Of a stretch of DNA of 26,618 nucleotides, positions 1-8,426 are shown piece by piece; positions within the stretch are counted from its first letter, which is position 1, and each line of letters opens with the position of its first letter. A model generated the notes under the pieces. That model worked only from the letters and a program-made list of their open reading frames with translations. It did no database searches and had not been told where the DNA came from. Origin of the DNA: Flavobacteriaceae bacterium UBA3478. Its GTDB lineage: Bacteria; Bacteroidota; Bacteroidia; Flavobacteriales; Flavobacteriaceae. Where the stretch lies: the NCBI GenBank assembly GCA_002381155.1, contig DFQX01000003.1:1-26618 (forward strand). The letters run 5' to 3'. Made by a program: the position numbers and the translations under genes.

Positions 1-1
1 A

Positions 2-982
2 TTACCTAAGGTAAGTGTCCATAAAGGAGAGAAAATCTATCCAGGTTCTGTTATTAAGATGAATATAGATTCTAGAATTAATACCGAATCGCTCGCCTTT
101 TTTATGAATGAACAAAAACTTGATTATTTAACAGGTCTACTTCAACTACCAGAAAGTACAACGATTGGAAAGCAAAAGTTAATCGCTCGTTTCACCTTCA
201 ACAATAAGGAAGAAGAAATACCTATAACCCTATCGGTATACGCTCGTGAAAAGCCGATCAAGATAGCGGCCGAAGTCGTAAATACCTTTGAACACTCAAC
301 CGATTATTATACTCAAGGCTTAGAGTTTGAAGGGGATTGGTTATACGAAAGTACTGGAGGACTAGGCAATTCACTCATTATTCGCTACAACCCTTTTACT
401 GGGGTAATTGACCAAGAAGAAAAACTAGGTAAAGAGATTTTTGGTGAAGGAATTACCCTGGTCGATGATCAACTTTTTCATCTCACTTGGCAAAACGGGT
501 ACGGAACGATTCGAAACAAATCGAACTTCGATTCTATTCAATCCTTTGAATATAGAGGATCCATAGAGGGTTGGGGTCTCACACACGATGACGATTTCAT
601 TTATAAGAGCGATGGTTCTGAATTGATTTGGAGACTATCGAAAGTAGATGCTTCTGAAATTGACTATATAACTATCGGTTCTCAAAACTCATACTTCAAA
701 AATGCCAATGAGCTTGAATTATATGGTGACCTTATCTTAAGTAATGTCTACCAAAAGGATAGTGTGATGGTGATTGACAAAAATACCGGAGCAATCGTAG
801 GTGTTGTTGATCTGAGTTCATTAAAAGAATTAATAGATAAAGACTCCTCTTTTGATCCTCTTAATTCTGTATTAAACGGAATTGCCTATCACAAAGAGCG
901 TAAAACCTTCTTTGTGACAGGCAAAAACTGGAATAAATTATTCGAATTACGCATCGATTTTAGTCCGTTAGAAATTAAATAA
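2..982 (+). CDS. Glutaminyl-peptide cyclotransferase (glutamine cyclotransferase family), 5' end cut by window
   Basis: The enzyme converts N-terminal glutamine of exported proteins to pyroglutamate, probably in the periplasm or at the cell surface. The reading frame is open from base 2, so the ATG at 59 is probably internal and the true start, with any signal peptide, lies outside the window. The first ~90 visible residues look like a beta-sandwich/Ig-like domain. The catalytic beta-propeller follows, with the family blocks [49 protein letters not shown] and [13 protein letters not shown]. These are typical of the bacterial/plant propeller type, not the zinc-dependent animal type. The last 15 bases overlap the 3' end of convergent glyA. 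Family assignment is firm; location in the cell is inferred from the family. Confidence 0.88.
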   Translation, partial: LPKVSVHKGEKIYPGSVIKMNIDSRINTESLAFFMNEQKLDYLTGLLQLPESTTIGKQKLIARFTFNNKEEEIPITLSVYAREKPIKIAAEVVNTFEHSTDYYTQGLEFEGDWLYESTGGLGNSLIIRYNPFTGVIDQEEKLGKEIFGEGITLVDDQLFHLTWQNGYGTIRNKSNFDSIQSFEYRGSIEGWGLTHDDDFIYKSDGSELIWRLSKVDASEIDYITIGSQNSYFKNANELELYGDLILSNVYQKDSVMVIDKNTGAIVGVVDLSSLKELIDKDSSFDPLNSVLNGIAYHKERKTFFVTGKNWNKLFELRIDFSPLEIK

Positions 983-2242
983 CGGTCTGTTTTGCATTAA
1001 CTCGTTTACCTCCTTACGAACCGCAGCAATTTCAGTTTCGTTCGTAACATCTCTAAGCACACGGTCAATAAGGGTAGCGACTTGACTCATTTCGGTTTCT
1101 CCCAGCCCTCTTGTAGTAATTGCTGGTGTTCCCAATCGGATTCCTGAGGTAACAAATGGAGACTTGTCGTCAAAAGGCACCATATTTTTATTTGCTGTAA
1201 TATCTGCCTTTTCTAGAGCCTTTTCGGCATCCTTACCAGTTACCCCTTTATTTCTAAGATCAATAAGAATCATATGATTATCAGTACCTCCAGAGATAAT
1301 CTGGTATCCGTGACCAACCATTGCACTTCCTAAAGCAGCTGCATTTTTCTTTACGTTGACCATGTAGTGTAAGAAGTTATCTGTTAACGCCTCTCCATAA
1401 GCCACTGCCTTAGCCGCAATAATATGTTCTAATGGCCCTCCTTGATTGCCAGGGAAAACAGCAAGGTCAAGTAGCGCCGACATTTTTCTTAAACTACCAT
1501 CTTTTAGCTTGATGCCGAAAGGATTTTCAAAATCCTCACCCATCATAATCATCCCACCACGCGGACCTCTAAGAGTTTTATGAGTCGTCGTAGTAACTAT
1601 ATGGCAATGTGGTAGTGGATCATTCAATATACCTTTAGCAATAAGACCAGACGGATGTGAAATATCTGCCAATAAAAGCGCCCCCACCTTATCAGCAATA
1701 GCTCTAAAACGAGCAAAATCGATATCACGGGAATAGGCAGACGCTCCTGCAATAATCATTTTAGGAGATTCTTTGACGGCTATTGCCTCGATAGCATCAT
1801 AATCAAGCAATCCTGTCTCACGATCAACACCATAAAAAGAAGGGTTGTATAGTCGACCTGAAAAATTCACTGGAGAACCATGGGTAAGGTGACCTCCATG
1901 AGATAAATCAAACCCAAGAATCTTATCTCCAGGTGTTAAGCAAGCATGAAAAACGGATGCATTCGCTTGAGAACCTGAATGCGGCTGAACATTTACATAG
2001 GCTGCCCCAAATAATTCCTTAGCTCGTTCAATGGCCAAATTTTCAATTTCATCAACTACTTCACATCCTCCATAATAACGCTTACCAGGATAGCCTTCAG
2101 CATACTTATTGGTCAAAATAGACCCTGCTGCCTCCATCACTGCAGGTGAAGTAAAGTTTTCTGAAGCAATCAGTTCAATACCTCGTAATTGTCTTGACTG
2201 CTCTTTTTGTATTAAATCAAAAATGGGTTGATCGCGCTGCAT
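968..2242 (-). CDS. glyA: Serine hydroxymethyltransferase
   Basis: This cytoplasmic PLP enzyme interconverts serine and glycine while charging tetrahydrofolate with a one-carbon unit. From the chosen start it has 424 residues, normal for the family. Visible hallmarks are [10 protein letters not shown] near the N-terminus, [13 protein letters not shown], the SHPSG segment and the PLP-binding lysine (about K222) in [14 protein letters not shown], followed by FPGNQGGP and GIRLGTPA. The frame can be extended 15 codons to an ATG at 2287. I chose the ATG at 2242 because [11 protein letters not shown] fits the family N-terminus, and because a perfect TAnnTTTG element at 2258-2265 would put the extension in the promoter. 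The 3' end overlaps the convergent cyclotransferase gene by 15 bases; clpB is divergent upstream. Confidence 0.97.
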   Translation of the reverse strand: MQRDQPIFDLIQKEQSRQLRGIELIASENFTSPAVMEAAGSILTNKYAEGYPGKRYYGGCEVVDEIENLAIERAKELFGAAYVNVQPHSGSQANASVFHACLTPGDKILGFDLSHGGHLTHGSPVNFSGRLYNPSFYGVDRETGLLDYDAIEAIAVKESPKMIIAGASAYSRDIDFARFRAIADKVGALLLADISHPSGLIAKGILNDPLPHCHIVTTTTHKTLRGPRGGMIMMGEDFENPFGIKLKDGSLRKMSALLDLAVFPGNQGGPLEHIIAAKAVAYGEALTDNFLHYMVNVKKNAAALGSAMVGHGYQIISGGTDNHMILIDLRNKGVTGKDAEKALEKADITANKNMVPFDDKSPFVTSGIRLGTPAITTRGLGETEMSQVATLIDRVLRDVTNETEIAAVRKEVNELMQNRPLFNF

Positions 2243-2257
2243 AGTATTTGTTTTTAG

Positions 2258-2265
2258 CAAAAATA
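2258..2265 (-). promoter_or_regulatory. Putative -7 promoter element for glyA (TATTTTTG)
   Basis: Read on the minus strand this is TATTTTTG, an exact match to the Bacteroidota TAnnTTTG element. It lies 15 bases before the glyA start at 2242. No clear TTTG/TTG -33 element is seen at the usual distance. Confidence 0.5.
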
Positions 2266-2294
2266 CAACAGTGGTTACTTTAAACATTCACGGG

Positions 2295-2396
2295 TGACGA
2301 CAGTTTTTAACAGAAATTACAAAGATTATTAACTGACGTATTGTCATTTAAATAGCTCTATATCAAGACATAATGACATCTTTTAATAGTCATTTA
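2295..2396. promoter_or_regulatory. Cluster of TGAC/GTCA half-sites between glyA and clpB
   Basis: The divergent intergenic region has five TGAC/GTCA tetramers: 2295-2298, 2334-2337, 2343-2346, 2374-2377 and 2389-2392. Two pairs form inverted repeats, TGAC-N5-GTCA (2334-2346) and TGAC-N11-GTCA (2374-2392). The octamer GTCATTTA occurs at 2343-2350 and again at 2389-2396, the second touching the clpB -7 element. It is a candidate operator; no regulator is identified. Confidence 0.3.
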
Positions 2397-2402
2397 ATTT
2401 TG
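2395..2402 (+). promoter_or_regulatory. Putative -7 promoter element for clpB (TAATTTTG)
   Basis: TAATTTTG is an exact TAnnTTTG match 37 bases before the clpB ATG. It would give a leader of roughly 34 bases, the longest of the promoter candidates here. No consensus -33 TTTG is visible upstream. The leader is A-rich, without a Shine-Dalgarno sequence, as usual in Bacteroidota. Confidence 0.5.
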
Positions 2403-2439
2403 GCTTGTTGTTTGACCCTCTATCCGAAAAACAAAGAAT

Positions 2440-4995
2440 ATGATTGATATAAATTCATTTAGCCAAAAGGTTCAAGAAACCATTGGGGAAGCCCAAATAA
2501 TTGCCGAAAGCTTAGACCATACTTCAGTAGAACCCATACATTTACTCAAAGCAGCTAACAATAAAAACACCAACGAATTCGAGTACTGGACAGGCTCAAA
2601 ATCTCAATTCGAACGATTTCAAAAAGCCATAGACGCGAGTCTAAACCATTTAGGAAAAAGCAAGGGGTCAAATTTAGTGATGAGTAGTTCTTCAGCTACG
2701 GTATTAACTAGTGCTCTCGCAGGAGCAAGAAAGGAAGGTCAAGAAATTGCAACACTCAAACACTTAGCCATTGCACTTCTTTTAAAGGGAGGCACGGCGG
2801 CTTCTATCATGAAAGATGTGGGTATTACAGAAGAACGAATTAATCTGATGCAGAATACCTCTAACTCGAATAATGGAGAAAGCACTCACCTGTCTCGATA
2901 TGCAAAGAATTTGAACGAATTCGCAGATAGCGGAAAACTTGATCCCGTTATCGGGAGGGACGATGAAATACGTAGAGTACTTCAAATCTTATCAAGAAGA
3001 AGTAAGAATAACCCGGTTCTAGTGGGAGAACCCGGAGTAGGTAAAACAGCAATTATCGAAGGCTTGGCGCAGCGTATTGTGGCCCGTGATGTTCCTGAAA
3101 ACTTAAAGGATAAAAAAATCTATAGCCTAGATATGGGGCTACTGCTAGCGGGAGCTAAATACAAAGGTGAATTCGAGGAACGACTCAAGACCGTGGTAAA
3201 AGAAGTTGGAGAATCTGATGGTCAAATCATTTTATTCATTGATGAAATTCACACTTTAGTAGGCGCAGGTGGTGGTTCTGGCGCCATGGATGCAGCAAAC
3301 ATTCTTAAACCAGCTCTTTCTAGAGGAGAATTAAGAACTATTGGGGCAACTACCCTTGATGAATTTCAAAAACACTTTGAAAAAGACAAGGCGCTTGAAC
3401 GAAGATTTCAAAAGGTACTTGTCGAGGAACCCGACACCGAAAGCGCTATTTCTATTCTAAGAGGATTGAAAGAAAAATATGAAGCTCATCATAAGGTGAA
3501 AATTAAGGATGAGGCAGTCATCAGTTCAGTAGTTTTATCTGAACGTTATATCACTAGTCGATTTTTACCAGACAAGGCCATTGACCTCATGGATGAAGCG
3601 GCATCTAAGCTTCGAATGGAGATTAATTCAAAACCTGAAGAGCTCGATATTCTCGATCGAAAAATCATGCAACTCGAAATTGAGCTTGAGGCCATTAAAC
3701 GTGAAGGTGATCGCGAAAAATCAAAGTCTATTCATCTCGATTTAGCAGAATTGAAGGAAAAGAGAAACCATCTATTCAGTATTTGGGAATCAGAACGAAG
3801 AGTGATTGATGAATTACAAAAAACAAAAAACCACATTGAAGAATTAAAACTCGAGGCAGAAAGAGCCGAACGTAGTGGAGATTATGGAAAAGTTGCTGAA
3901 ATACGTTATGGTAAAATCAAGGAAAAGGAAGAGATCTTAAAAGATTTAGAAACGCAAAGCACTCAAAATAACAATCAACTCATCAAAGAGGAAGTGACTT
4001 CGGAAGATATTGCAGAGGTCGTTGCCAAATGGACCGGAATACCTGTTCAAAGTCTCGTTACCTCTGAAAGAGAAAAACTAGTACACCTAGAAGAGGAATT
4101 AAAGAAAAAATTAATTGGACAAGACCATGCTATAGAAGCTGTTTCAGACGCAATTAGAAGAAGTCGTTCTGGTCTACAAGATGAAAACAAGCCTATTGGA
4201 AGCTTCCTATTCCTTGGAAACACCGGGGTTGGAAAAACAGAGCTGGCGAAAACAGTCACCGAATTTTTATTTAACGATCCGAGCGCTATGACTCGCATCG
4301 ACATGAGTGAATACAGCGAAAAACACAGTGTAAGCCGATTAGTCGGAGCGCCTCCAGGATACGTAGGATATGAAGAGGGTGGGCAACTTACAGAGGCTGT
4401 TCGCAGAAAACCCTATTCTGTGGTGCTATTAGATGAAATTGAAAAGGCACATCCAGAGGTATTTAACACTCTTCTTCAGGTCCTAGACGATGGAAGATTA
4501 ACAGACGGTCAAGGTCGTGTGGTTGATTTCAAAAACACAGTGATTATTATGACGAGTAATCTGGGTAGTCACTTGTGGAATAATGCAGAAGCAAACTCAT
4601 CATTCAATATGGAATCCATCGAAAGAGAGATCATTACTGCACTTAAAAAACACCTAAGACCAGAATTTATCAATCGAATTGACGAAATCATCACCTTTAG
4701 ACCTTTATCCTCTGAGGCTATTGAGTCCATTGTAAGAATTCAGTTGGATCGCGTGATCGAGAAGATAGAAACCAAAGAAATAACCCTAGAGGTTAGCGAC
4801 CAGGCCGTTGAAGCTATCGCTAAAATTGGATTTGATCCAGATTTTGGAGCACGACCTATAAAACGGGTTATTCAACGAAAAGTAGTGAATGAACTTTCTA
4901 AAAAGTTATTATCTGGTGAAATCACAACTGGTGATGCGGTTTTAATTGATGCTTTTGACGAAAATGTGGTGTTAAGGAAGATAAATACCGATTAG
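2440..4995 (+). CDS. clpB: ATP-dependent disaggregase ClpB (Hsp100)
   Basis: ClpB is a hexameric AAA+ chaperone that threads aggregated proteins through its pore, working with DnaK. At 851 residues it has normal length. Order: a divergent Clp N-domain (~1-140); AAA-1 with Walker A GEPGVGKT (196-203), pore loop [12 protein letters not shown] and Walker B DE at 268-269; a long coiled-coil middle domain (~395-520) rich in E/K/R, which points to ClpB rather than ClpC; AAA-2 with Walker A GNTGVGKT (593-600), pore motif GYVG and Walker B DE at 665-666. The C-terminus carries the usual [10 protein letters not shown] segment. The second Walker A has Asn594 where Pro is usual. A TetR gene and smpB follow on the same strand, suggesting one transcript. 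The N-domain is less typical than the rest. Confidence 0.95.
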   Translation: MIDINSFSQKVQETIGEAQIIAESLDHTSVEPIHLLKAANNKNTNEFEYWTGSKSQFERFQKAIDASLNHLGKSKGSNLVMSSSSATVLTSALAGARKEGQEIATLKHLAIALLLKGGTAASIMKDVGITEERINLMQNTSNSNNGESTHLSRYAKNLNEFADSGKLDPVIGRDDEIRRVLQILSRRSKNNPVLVGEPGVGKTAIIEGLAQRIVARDVPENLKDKKIYSLDMGLLLAGAKYKGEFEERLKTVVKEVGESDGQIILFIDEIHTLVGAGGGSGAMDAANILKPALSRGELRTIGATTLDEFQKHFEKDKALERRFQKVLVEEPDTESAISILRGLKEKYEAHHKVKIKDEAVISSVVLSERYITSRFLPDKAIDLMDEAASKLRMEINSKPEELDILDRKIMQLEIELEAIKREGDREKSKSIHLDLAELKEKRNHLFSIWESERRVIDELQKTKNHIEELKLEAERAERSGDYGKVAEIRYGKIKEKEEILKDLETQSTQNNNQLIKEEVTSEDIAEVVAKWTGIPVQSLVTSEREKLVHLEEELKKKLIGQDHAIEAVSDAIRRSRSGLQDENKPIGSFLFLGNTGVGKTELAKTVTEFLFNDPSAMTRIDMSEYSEKHSVSRLVGAPPGYVGYEEGGQLTEAVRRKPYSVVLLDEIEKAHPEVFNTLLQVLDDGRLTDGQGRVVDFKNTVIIMTSNLGSHLWNNAEANSSFNMESIEREIITALKKHLRPEFINRIDEIITFRPLSSEAIESIVRIQLDRVIEKIETKEITLEVSDQAVEAIAKIGFDPDFGARPIKRVIQRKVVNELSKKLLSGEITTGDAVLIDAFDENVVLRKINTD

Positions 4996-5030
4996 TATTT
5001 TGTACATTAGGCTTCCTTTTTTAATTCAGG

Positions 5031-5624
5031 ATGACCAAAGCAGAGAAGACCAAAACCTTTATTATAGAAACTTCAACCGTGCTTTTCTTAAAGCACGGTT
5101 TTGAAGCAACAAGCCTAAGTATGCTTACTAAAGCTACCGGACTTACCAAAGGAGCCATTTATGGAAACTTCAAGGACAAAGAAGATTTGGCTAAAGAGGT
5201 ATTCAATTATTCGACCCAAATTCTTTTATCTTCTTTAGAATCTCTCATAGAACCTGAGCAATCTGCTCAATTAACCATCCGAAGACTTCTAGGTTTTTAT
5301 AAATCATATCCTGATTTTGTAAGAAAAATAGGATCTTGTCCGATCGTGAGTTTCGGAGTGCAGAGTACCGGTGTGCCTGAAATACAATCACTGGTGAATG
5401 AGGCGATTCTGCAAATTGAAGCGCTTTTTGCTAAAGTTTTAAGTAAAGGACAAGAAAACGGAGAGTTCTACCTTAGCCTCCCTCCTGCTGTGTTTGCCAA
5501 ACAGTTATTCTCGCTTCTTCAAGGGGGAATTACACAGAGCCTAATTACCAAGGACGACAAATACGTCAAGAATACAGCGACTTATATAGAGCACCTTTTT
5601 CAAACGGCAGTTCAACGCAACTAG
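5031..5624 (+). CDS. TetR/AcrR-family transcriptional regulator
   Basis: A 197-residue one-component regulator. Residues ~8-55 form the TetR DNA-binding domain: a first helix ending in LFLKHGFEATS, then LTKATGLTKGAIYGNFKDKEDL, the helix-turn-helix with its GxxYxxFxxKEDL signature. Residues ~60-197 are the helical ligand/dimer domain; its ligand cannot be predicted. The gene starts 35 bases after clpB and ends 3 bases before smpB, so it is probably cotranscribed with smpB and perhaps with clpB. I see no TAnnTTTG element of its own. A strong hairpin lies inside codons ~14-26 (5071-5106). It may repress its own unit or a distant target; the context suggests a stress link, which is inference. Confidence 0.9.
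   Translation: MTKAEKTKTFIIETSTVLFLKHGFEATSLSMLTKATGLTKGAIYGNFKDKEDLAKEVFNYSTQILLSSLESLIEPEQSAQLTIRRLLGFYKSYPDFVRKIGSCPIVSFGVQSTGVPEIQSLVNEAILQIEALFAKVLSKGQENGEFYLSLPPAVFAKQLFSLLQGGITQSLITKDDKYVKNTATYIEHLFQTAVQRN
5071..5106 (+). other. Strong inverted repeat/hairpin inside the tetR coding region
   Basis: Bases 5075-5085 (AACCGTGCTTT) and 5090-5100 (AAAGCACGGTT) are perfect 11-base complements around the loop TCTT. Outside them, CTTC (5071-5074) pairs with GAAG (5103-5106) if TT at 5101-5102 bulges. A 15-bp stem in coding sequence is unusual. It could be an RNA structure (attenuator, pausing or processing site) or a palindromic operator for the TetR protein itself. Confidence 0.55.
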
Positions 5625-5627
5625 GTT

Positions 5628-6086
5628 ATGAGCCAGAATACTGTTTCGATTAAAAATAAGCGCGCTCGTTTCGATTATGAGCTGTTGGAGACTTTTGAAG
5701 CTGGATTAGTCCTAGGCGGAACCGAAATCAAATCAATCCGTCAAAGTAAAGCTCGTATCACCGAAAGCTTTTGTGAATTTAATGATCGAGGAGAACTTTT
5801 CGTCGTTAATATGAATATTGACCCTTATTCTCATGGTAGCTTATATAATCATAAACCTACGGCAGAACGCAAGTTACTGCTTCAAAAAAAGGAATTAAAG
5901 AAGCTATTTAAAGAGGTAACTAAAGACGGCTTGACCATCGTCCCCTTAAAACTCTACATCAACGATAAAGGGTGGGCTAAACTCTCTGTAGCTTTAGCCA
6001 GAGGAAAGAAGAACTACGACAAAAGAGAGACGATCAAAGACCGTGAGAATAAACGCAATCTTGATCGAATCAAAAAAATCAGATAA
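5628..6086 (+). CDS. smpB: SsrA-binding protein SmpB
   Basis: SmpB binds tmRNA and delivers it to stalled ribosomes for trans-translation. The 152-residue protein has normal length and carries the family blocks: KNKRARFDYELLETFEAGLVL, GTEIKSIRQSKA, the NHKPTAERKLLL segment of the beta-barrel, GLTIVPLKLYINDKGWAKLSVALA, and the basic tail GKKNYDKRETIKDRENKRNLDR that reaches the decoding centre. It starts 3 bases after tetR and ends 4 bases before the stop codon of convergent pcm. The tmRNA gene is not in this window. The position behind clpB and tetR makes a protein-quality-control group. Confidence 0.97.
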   Translation: MSQNTVSIKNKRARFDYELLETFEAGLVLGGTEIKSIRQSKARITESFCEFNDRGELFVVNMNIDPYSHGSLYNHKPTAERKLLLQKKELKKLFKEVTKDGLTIVPLKLYINDKGWAKLSVALARGKKNYDKRETIKDRENKRNLDRIKKIR

Positions 6087-6090
6087 ACGA

Positions 6091-6747
6091 TTACTTCTTA
6101 ACTCCGGCTGTTTCCTTTAACAGCGGTACAAATTGAAAATCGCCGTAGACGGTTTGGTGAAATTCTTTAGCCCCTTTTCTTTCAAGGACAATCATTTTCT
6201 GCTGCTCCTCACCAACAGGAATCACCAGAAAACCTCCGACCCTTAGTTGCTTCAATAAATTTTTTGGTATTTCAGGAGCACCTGCAGTAACAATAATTCG
6301 ATCATAGGGCGCCTCCTTCGAATAGCCTTTATAACCATCCCCATAAATCAGTTTTTTAGGTCCTGGAGGATAAACCGAAAAGTGACGATCACATTTTCGG
6401 TAGAGTTCTAGTTGACGTTCAATGGTATAAACCTCTGCTCCTAAAGCCATTAGAATTGCGGTCTGAAAACCACTTCCTGTGCCAATTTCTAAAACCTTCA
6501 TTCCTGAGGCTACTTGTAACAACTCGGTTTGAAAGGCTACTGTATATGGGTGGGATATCGTTTGTTCAGCCCCAATCGGAAAGGCTTTATCTTCATAGGC
6601 ATGTGATTCTAGTGTAGCATCTAAAAATAGATGTCTCGGAACATTTTCAAAAGCCTTTAAGACGTCTTGATTCGATATACCTCTTTCTTTAAGGTAAGAA
6701 ACCATCGCCCTACGTTGTCCCTTATGTTTTGGAGCATCTAATCGCAC
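6091..6747 (-). CDS. pcm: Protein-L-isoaspartate O-methyltransferase
   Basis: The enzyme methylates isoaspartyl residues with S-adenosylmethionine to repair aged proteins. The 218-residue product shows the N-terminal KHKGQRRAMV block, VPRHLFLDATLESHAYEDKAFPIG, AEQTISHPYTVAFQTELL, and the SAM motif VLEIGTGSGFQTAILMALGAEVYTIE, then YDRIIVTAGAPEIPKNLLKQLRVGG split over the C-terminal half. The start is GTG at 6747: an in-frame TGA lies two codons upstream, and the next ATG (codon 15) would remove the conserved KHKG block. A near-match -7 element (TATTTTCG, 6765-6772) lies 17 bases upstream. The gene faces smpB with a 4-base gap and is divergent from the oxidoreductase gene. Confidence 0.95.
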   Translation of the reverse strand: MRLDAPKHKGQRRAMVSYLKERGISNQDVLKAFENVPRHLFLDATLESHAYEDKAFPIGAEQTISHPYTVAFQTELLQVASGMKVLEIGTGSGFQTAILMALGAEVYTIERQLELYRKCDRHFSVYPPGPKKLIYGDGYKGYSKEAPYDRIIVTAGAPEIPKNLLKQLRVGGFLVIPVGEEQQKMIVLERKGAKEFHQTVYGDFQFVPLLKETAGVKK

Positions 6748-6764
6748 ACTTCAAAGCTTTCGAG

Positions 6765-6772
6765 CGAAAATA
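6765..6772 (-). promoter_or_regulatory. Putative -7 promoter element for pcm (TATTTTCG, 5 of 6 fixed bases)
   Basis: On the minus strand the sequence is TATTTTCG, one base off TAnnTTTG, 17 bases before the GTG start of pcm. The longer context GTTGTATTTT is shared with the glyA promoter candidate. Confidence 0.35.
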
Positions 6773-6787
6773 CAACGTCTTTATGTT

Positions 6788-6795
6788 TATTTTTG
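6788..6795 (+). promoter_or_regulatory. Putative -7 promoter element for the oxidoreductase-miaA unit (TATTTTTG)
   Basis: TATTTTTG is an exact TAnnTTTG match 17 bases before the ATG at 6813. It would drive the oxidoreductase, YggS-like, exonuclease and miaA genes, which are spaced by 3 bases or overlap. No clear -33 element is seen. Confidence 0.5.
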
Positions 6796-6812
6796 ATTAA
6801 ATTTTAAGACCT

Positions 6813-7778
6813 ATGATTAGAGTCGGGGTAATTGGTGCTGGCCACCTTGGAAAAATCCATCTCAAACTTCTTGCCGAAAATCCCAAGTATGATCTGATTG
6901 GATTTTTCGACACCAATACCGAAACTTCAGAGGTTTTAGCAACCAATAACGACTATCGTTATTATTCTTCTATCGATGAGCTACTAAGTCAAATTGACGC
7001 AGCTTGTATCGTTACCCCTACCCCTTTTCATTTTGAGGTAGCCCAAAAGGCGATTAATCACGGTGTTCATTTACTCATCGAAAAGCCAATTACCACTAGT
7101 GTAAACCAAGCATATCAGCTGGTAGAAGATGCCAGAGAAAAGAATCTTATTGGAGTCGTCGGGCACGTCGAACGCTTTAATCCAGCCTATTCAGCTGCTG
7201 CCTCCTATATCAACGAGCCTAAATTTATAGAAATTCACCGCCTTGCTGAATTTAATCCAAGAGGTAATGATGTATCTGTGATATTAGATCTAATGATTCA
7301 CGATATTGACATACTGCTTCAAATGGTTAAAAGTAAGATTACCTCTATCGACGCCAATGGAGCTGCAGTAGTGAGCTCCTCGCCAGACATTGCAAGTGCT
7401 AGAATTGCTTTTGAAAACGGATGTGTAGCGAACCTAACCGCAAGCAGAATATCTTTGAAGAATATGCGACGCACACGTCTTTTTCAAAAAGACGCCTATA
7501 TCACCATTGATTTTCTTGCCAAGAAAACCGAGGTCGTGCGTATAAAAGAGGCTCCAGAAAATCCTGAACCGTTCGATATGATTCTTCAAACTGCAGAAGG
7601 AGAGAAAAAGCAAATTTACTTCGAAAGCCCAGAAACGACCGAAGTTAATGCGATTGCTGAAGAGCATAATGATTTTGCTTTAGCTATAGAAGGAAGTAAA
7701 GATCCTAATGTTAGCTTTGAACATGGTGCAAAGGCACTAGAAGTAGCTCAAGCGATTATAGACAAACTTGAATTTTAG
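6813..7778 (+). CDS. Gfo/Idh/MocA-family NAD(P)-dependent oxidoreductase
   Basis: A 321-residue oxidoreductase. The N-terminal Rossmann fold begins VGVIGAGHLGKIHL (residues ~4-17), followed by an acidic strand end (FFDTN), VTPTPFHFEVA, and the signature EKP at residues 90-92, whose lysine is usually catalytic. The segment GHVERFNPAY and the metal/substrate-side DLMIHDIDILL belong to the C-terminal alpha/beta domain. Family members act on sugars, inositols or nucleotide sugars. The HVERFNPA block also occurs in UDP-sugar dehydrogenases of this family, but I cannot name the substrate. It heads the unit ending in miaA, with YggS-like 3 bases downstream. Confidence 0.88.
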   Translation: MIRVGVIGAGHLGKIHLKLLAENPKYDLIGFFDTNTETSEVLATNNDYRYYSSIDELLSQIDAACIVTPTPFHFEVAQKAINHGVHLLIEKPITTSVNQAYQLVEDAREKNLIGVVGHVERFNPAYSAAASYINEPKFIEIHRLAEFNPRGNDVSVILDLMIHDIDILLQMVKSKITSIDANGAAVVSSSPDIASARIAFENGCVANLTASRISLKNMRRTRLFQKDAYITIDFLAKKTEVVRIKEAPENPEPFDMILQTAEGEKKQIYFESPETTEVNAIAEEHNDFALAIEGSKDPNVSFEHGAKALEVAQAIIDKLEF

Positions 7779-7781
7779 GTA

Positions 7782-8426
7782 ATGAGTGTATCTGCTGCGA
7801 TAGAAAATTTCAAAAAAGAAATACCCCAAAATGTTACGCTAATTGCGGTTTCTAAAACTAAGCCTATCTCTTTGATTCAAGAAGCCTACGAGAGTGGACA
7901 AAGAGATTTTGGAGAAAATAGGGTGCAAGAATTAGTAGAGAAACAAGAAGTCTTACCTGACGACATTTGTTGGCACATGATTGGCCATTTACAAAGAAAT
8001 AAGGTCAAATACATCGCTCCTTTTGTGCATCTAATACACGGAGTAGATAGCTTGCGATTATTGAAGGAAATTGATAAGCAAGGAGCTAAAATCAACCGTT
8101 GTATCCCGGTACTACTTCAAGTTCATATTAGCCAGGAAGACACAAAATTTGGTTTTGATTCAAACGAATTAAAAGAGGCTATAAACGAATGTAAAGTTCT
8201 TGATTGGATCAAGCCTTGTGGTCTAATGGGTATGGCTACTTTTACCTCAGATTTGGATCAGGTTCGTCGTGAGTTTCAAGGATTAAAAGATTTATTCGAC
8301 GAGTATCAATCTAATTTCGGTGAGAACCCTACCCTATCTATGGGTATGAGTGGAGATTATAAGGTTGCTATAGATCAAGGAAGCACGATGATTCGTATCG
8401 GCAGTAGTTTATTCGGAAGTCGATGA
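7782..8426 (+). CDS. YggS/PLPBP-family pyridoxal phosphate homeostasis protein
   Basis: A 214-residue single-domain PLP-binding protein with the fold of the alanine racemase N-terminal domain. It is not known as an enzyme; homologues control free PLP and amino acid balance. The PLP lysine is K25 in LIAVSKTKP. Other family blocks are GQRDFGENRVQEL, WHMIGHLQRNKVKY, HGVDSLRLLKEI, LLQVHISQEDTKFGF, GLMGMATF and the phosphate-binding end SMGMSGDYKVAIDQGSTMIRIGSSLFG. The TGA stop overlaps the next gene's ATG (ATGA), implying translational coupling to the exonuclease gene. Confidence 0.94.
   Translation: MSVSAAIENFKKEIPQNVTLIAVSKTKPISLIQEAYESGQRDFGENRVQELVEKQEVLPDDICWHMIGHLQRNKVKYIAPFVHLIHGVDSLRLLKEIDKQGAKINRCIPVLLQVHISQEDTKFGFDSNELKEAINECKVLDWIKPCGLMGMATFTSDLDQVRREFQGLKDLFDEYQSNFGENPTLSMGMSGDYKVAIDQGSTMIRIGSSLFGSR

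Noticed and set aside
1014..1047. 8-base inverted repeat TTACGAAC/GTTCGTAA inside glyA
   Set aside because: The loop is 18 bases, it lies in coding sequence and there is no T-tract; one 8-base repeat is plausible by chance.
2243..2287. In-frame N-terminal extension of glyA to ATG 2287
   Set aside because: The extra 15 residues do not fit the SHMT N-terminus, and the region holds a perfect TAnnTTTG element.
2782..2985. Short open frames opposite clpB, and similar ones opposite recN, ligA, coaBC and others
   Set aside because: They lie wholly inside well-supported genes, have no recognisable motifs, and look like by-products of the real gene's codon use.
6107..6124. GCTGTT/AACAGC hairpin near the pcm 3' end as a terminator for smpB or pcm
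   Set aside because: The stem is short, lies in the pcm coding end, and no T-tract follows on either strand.
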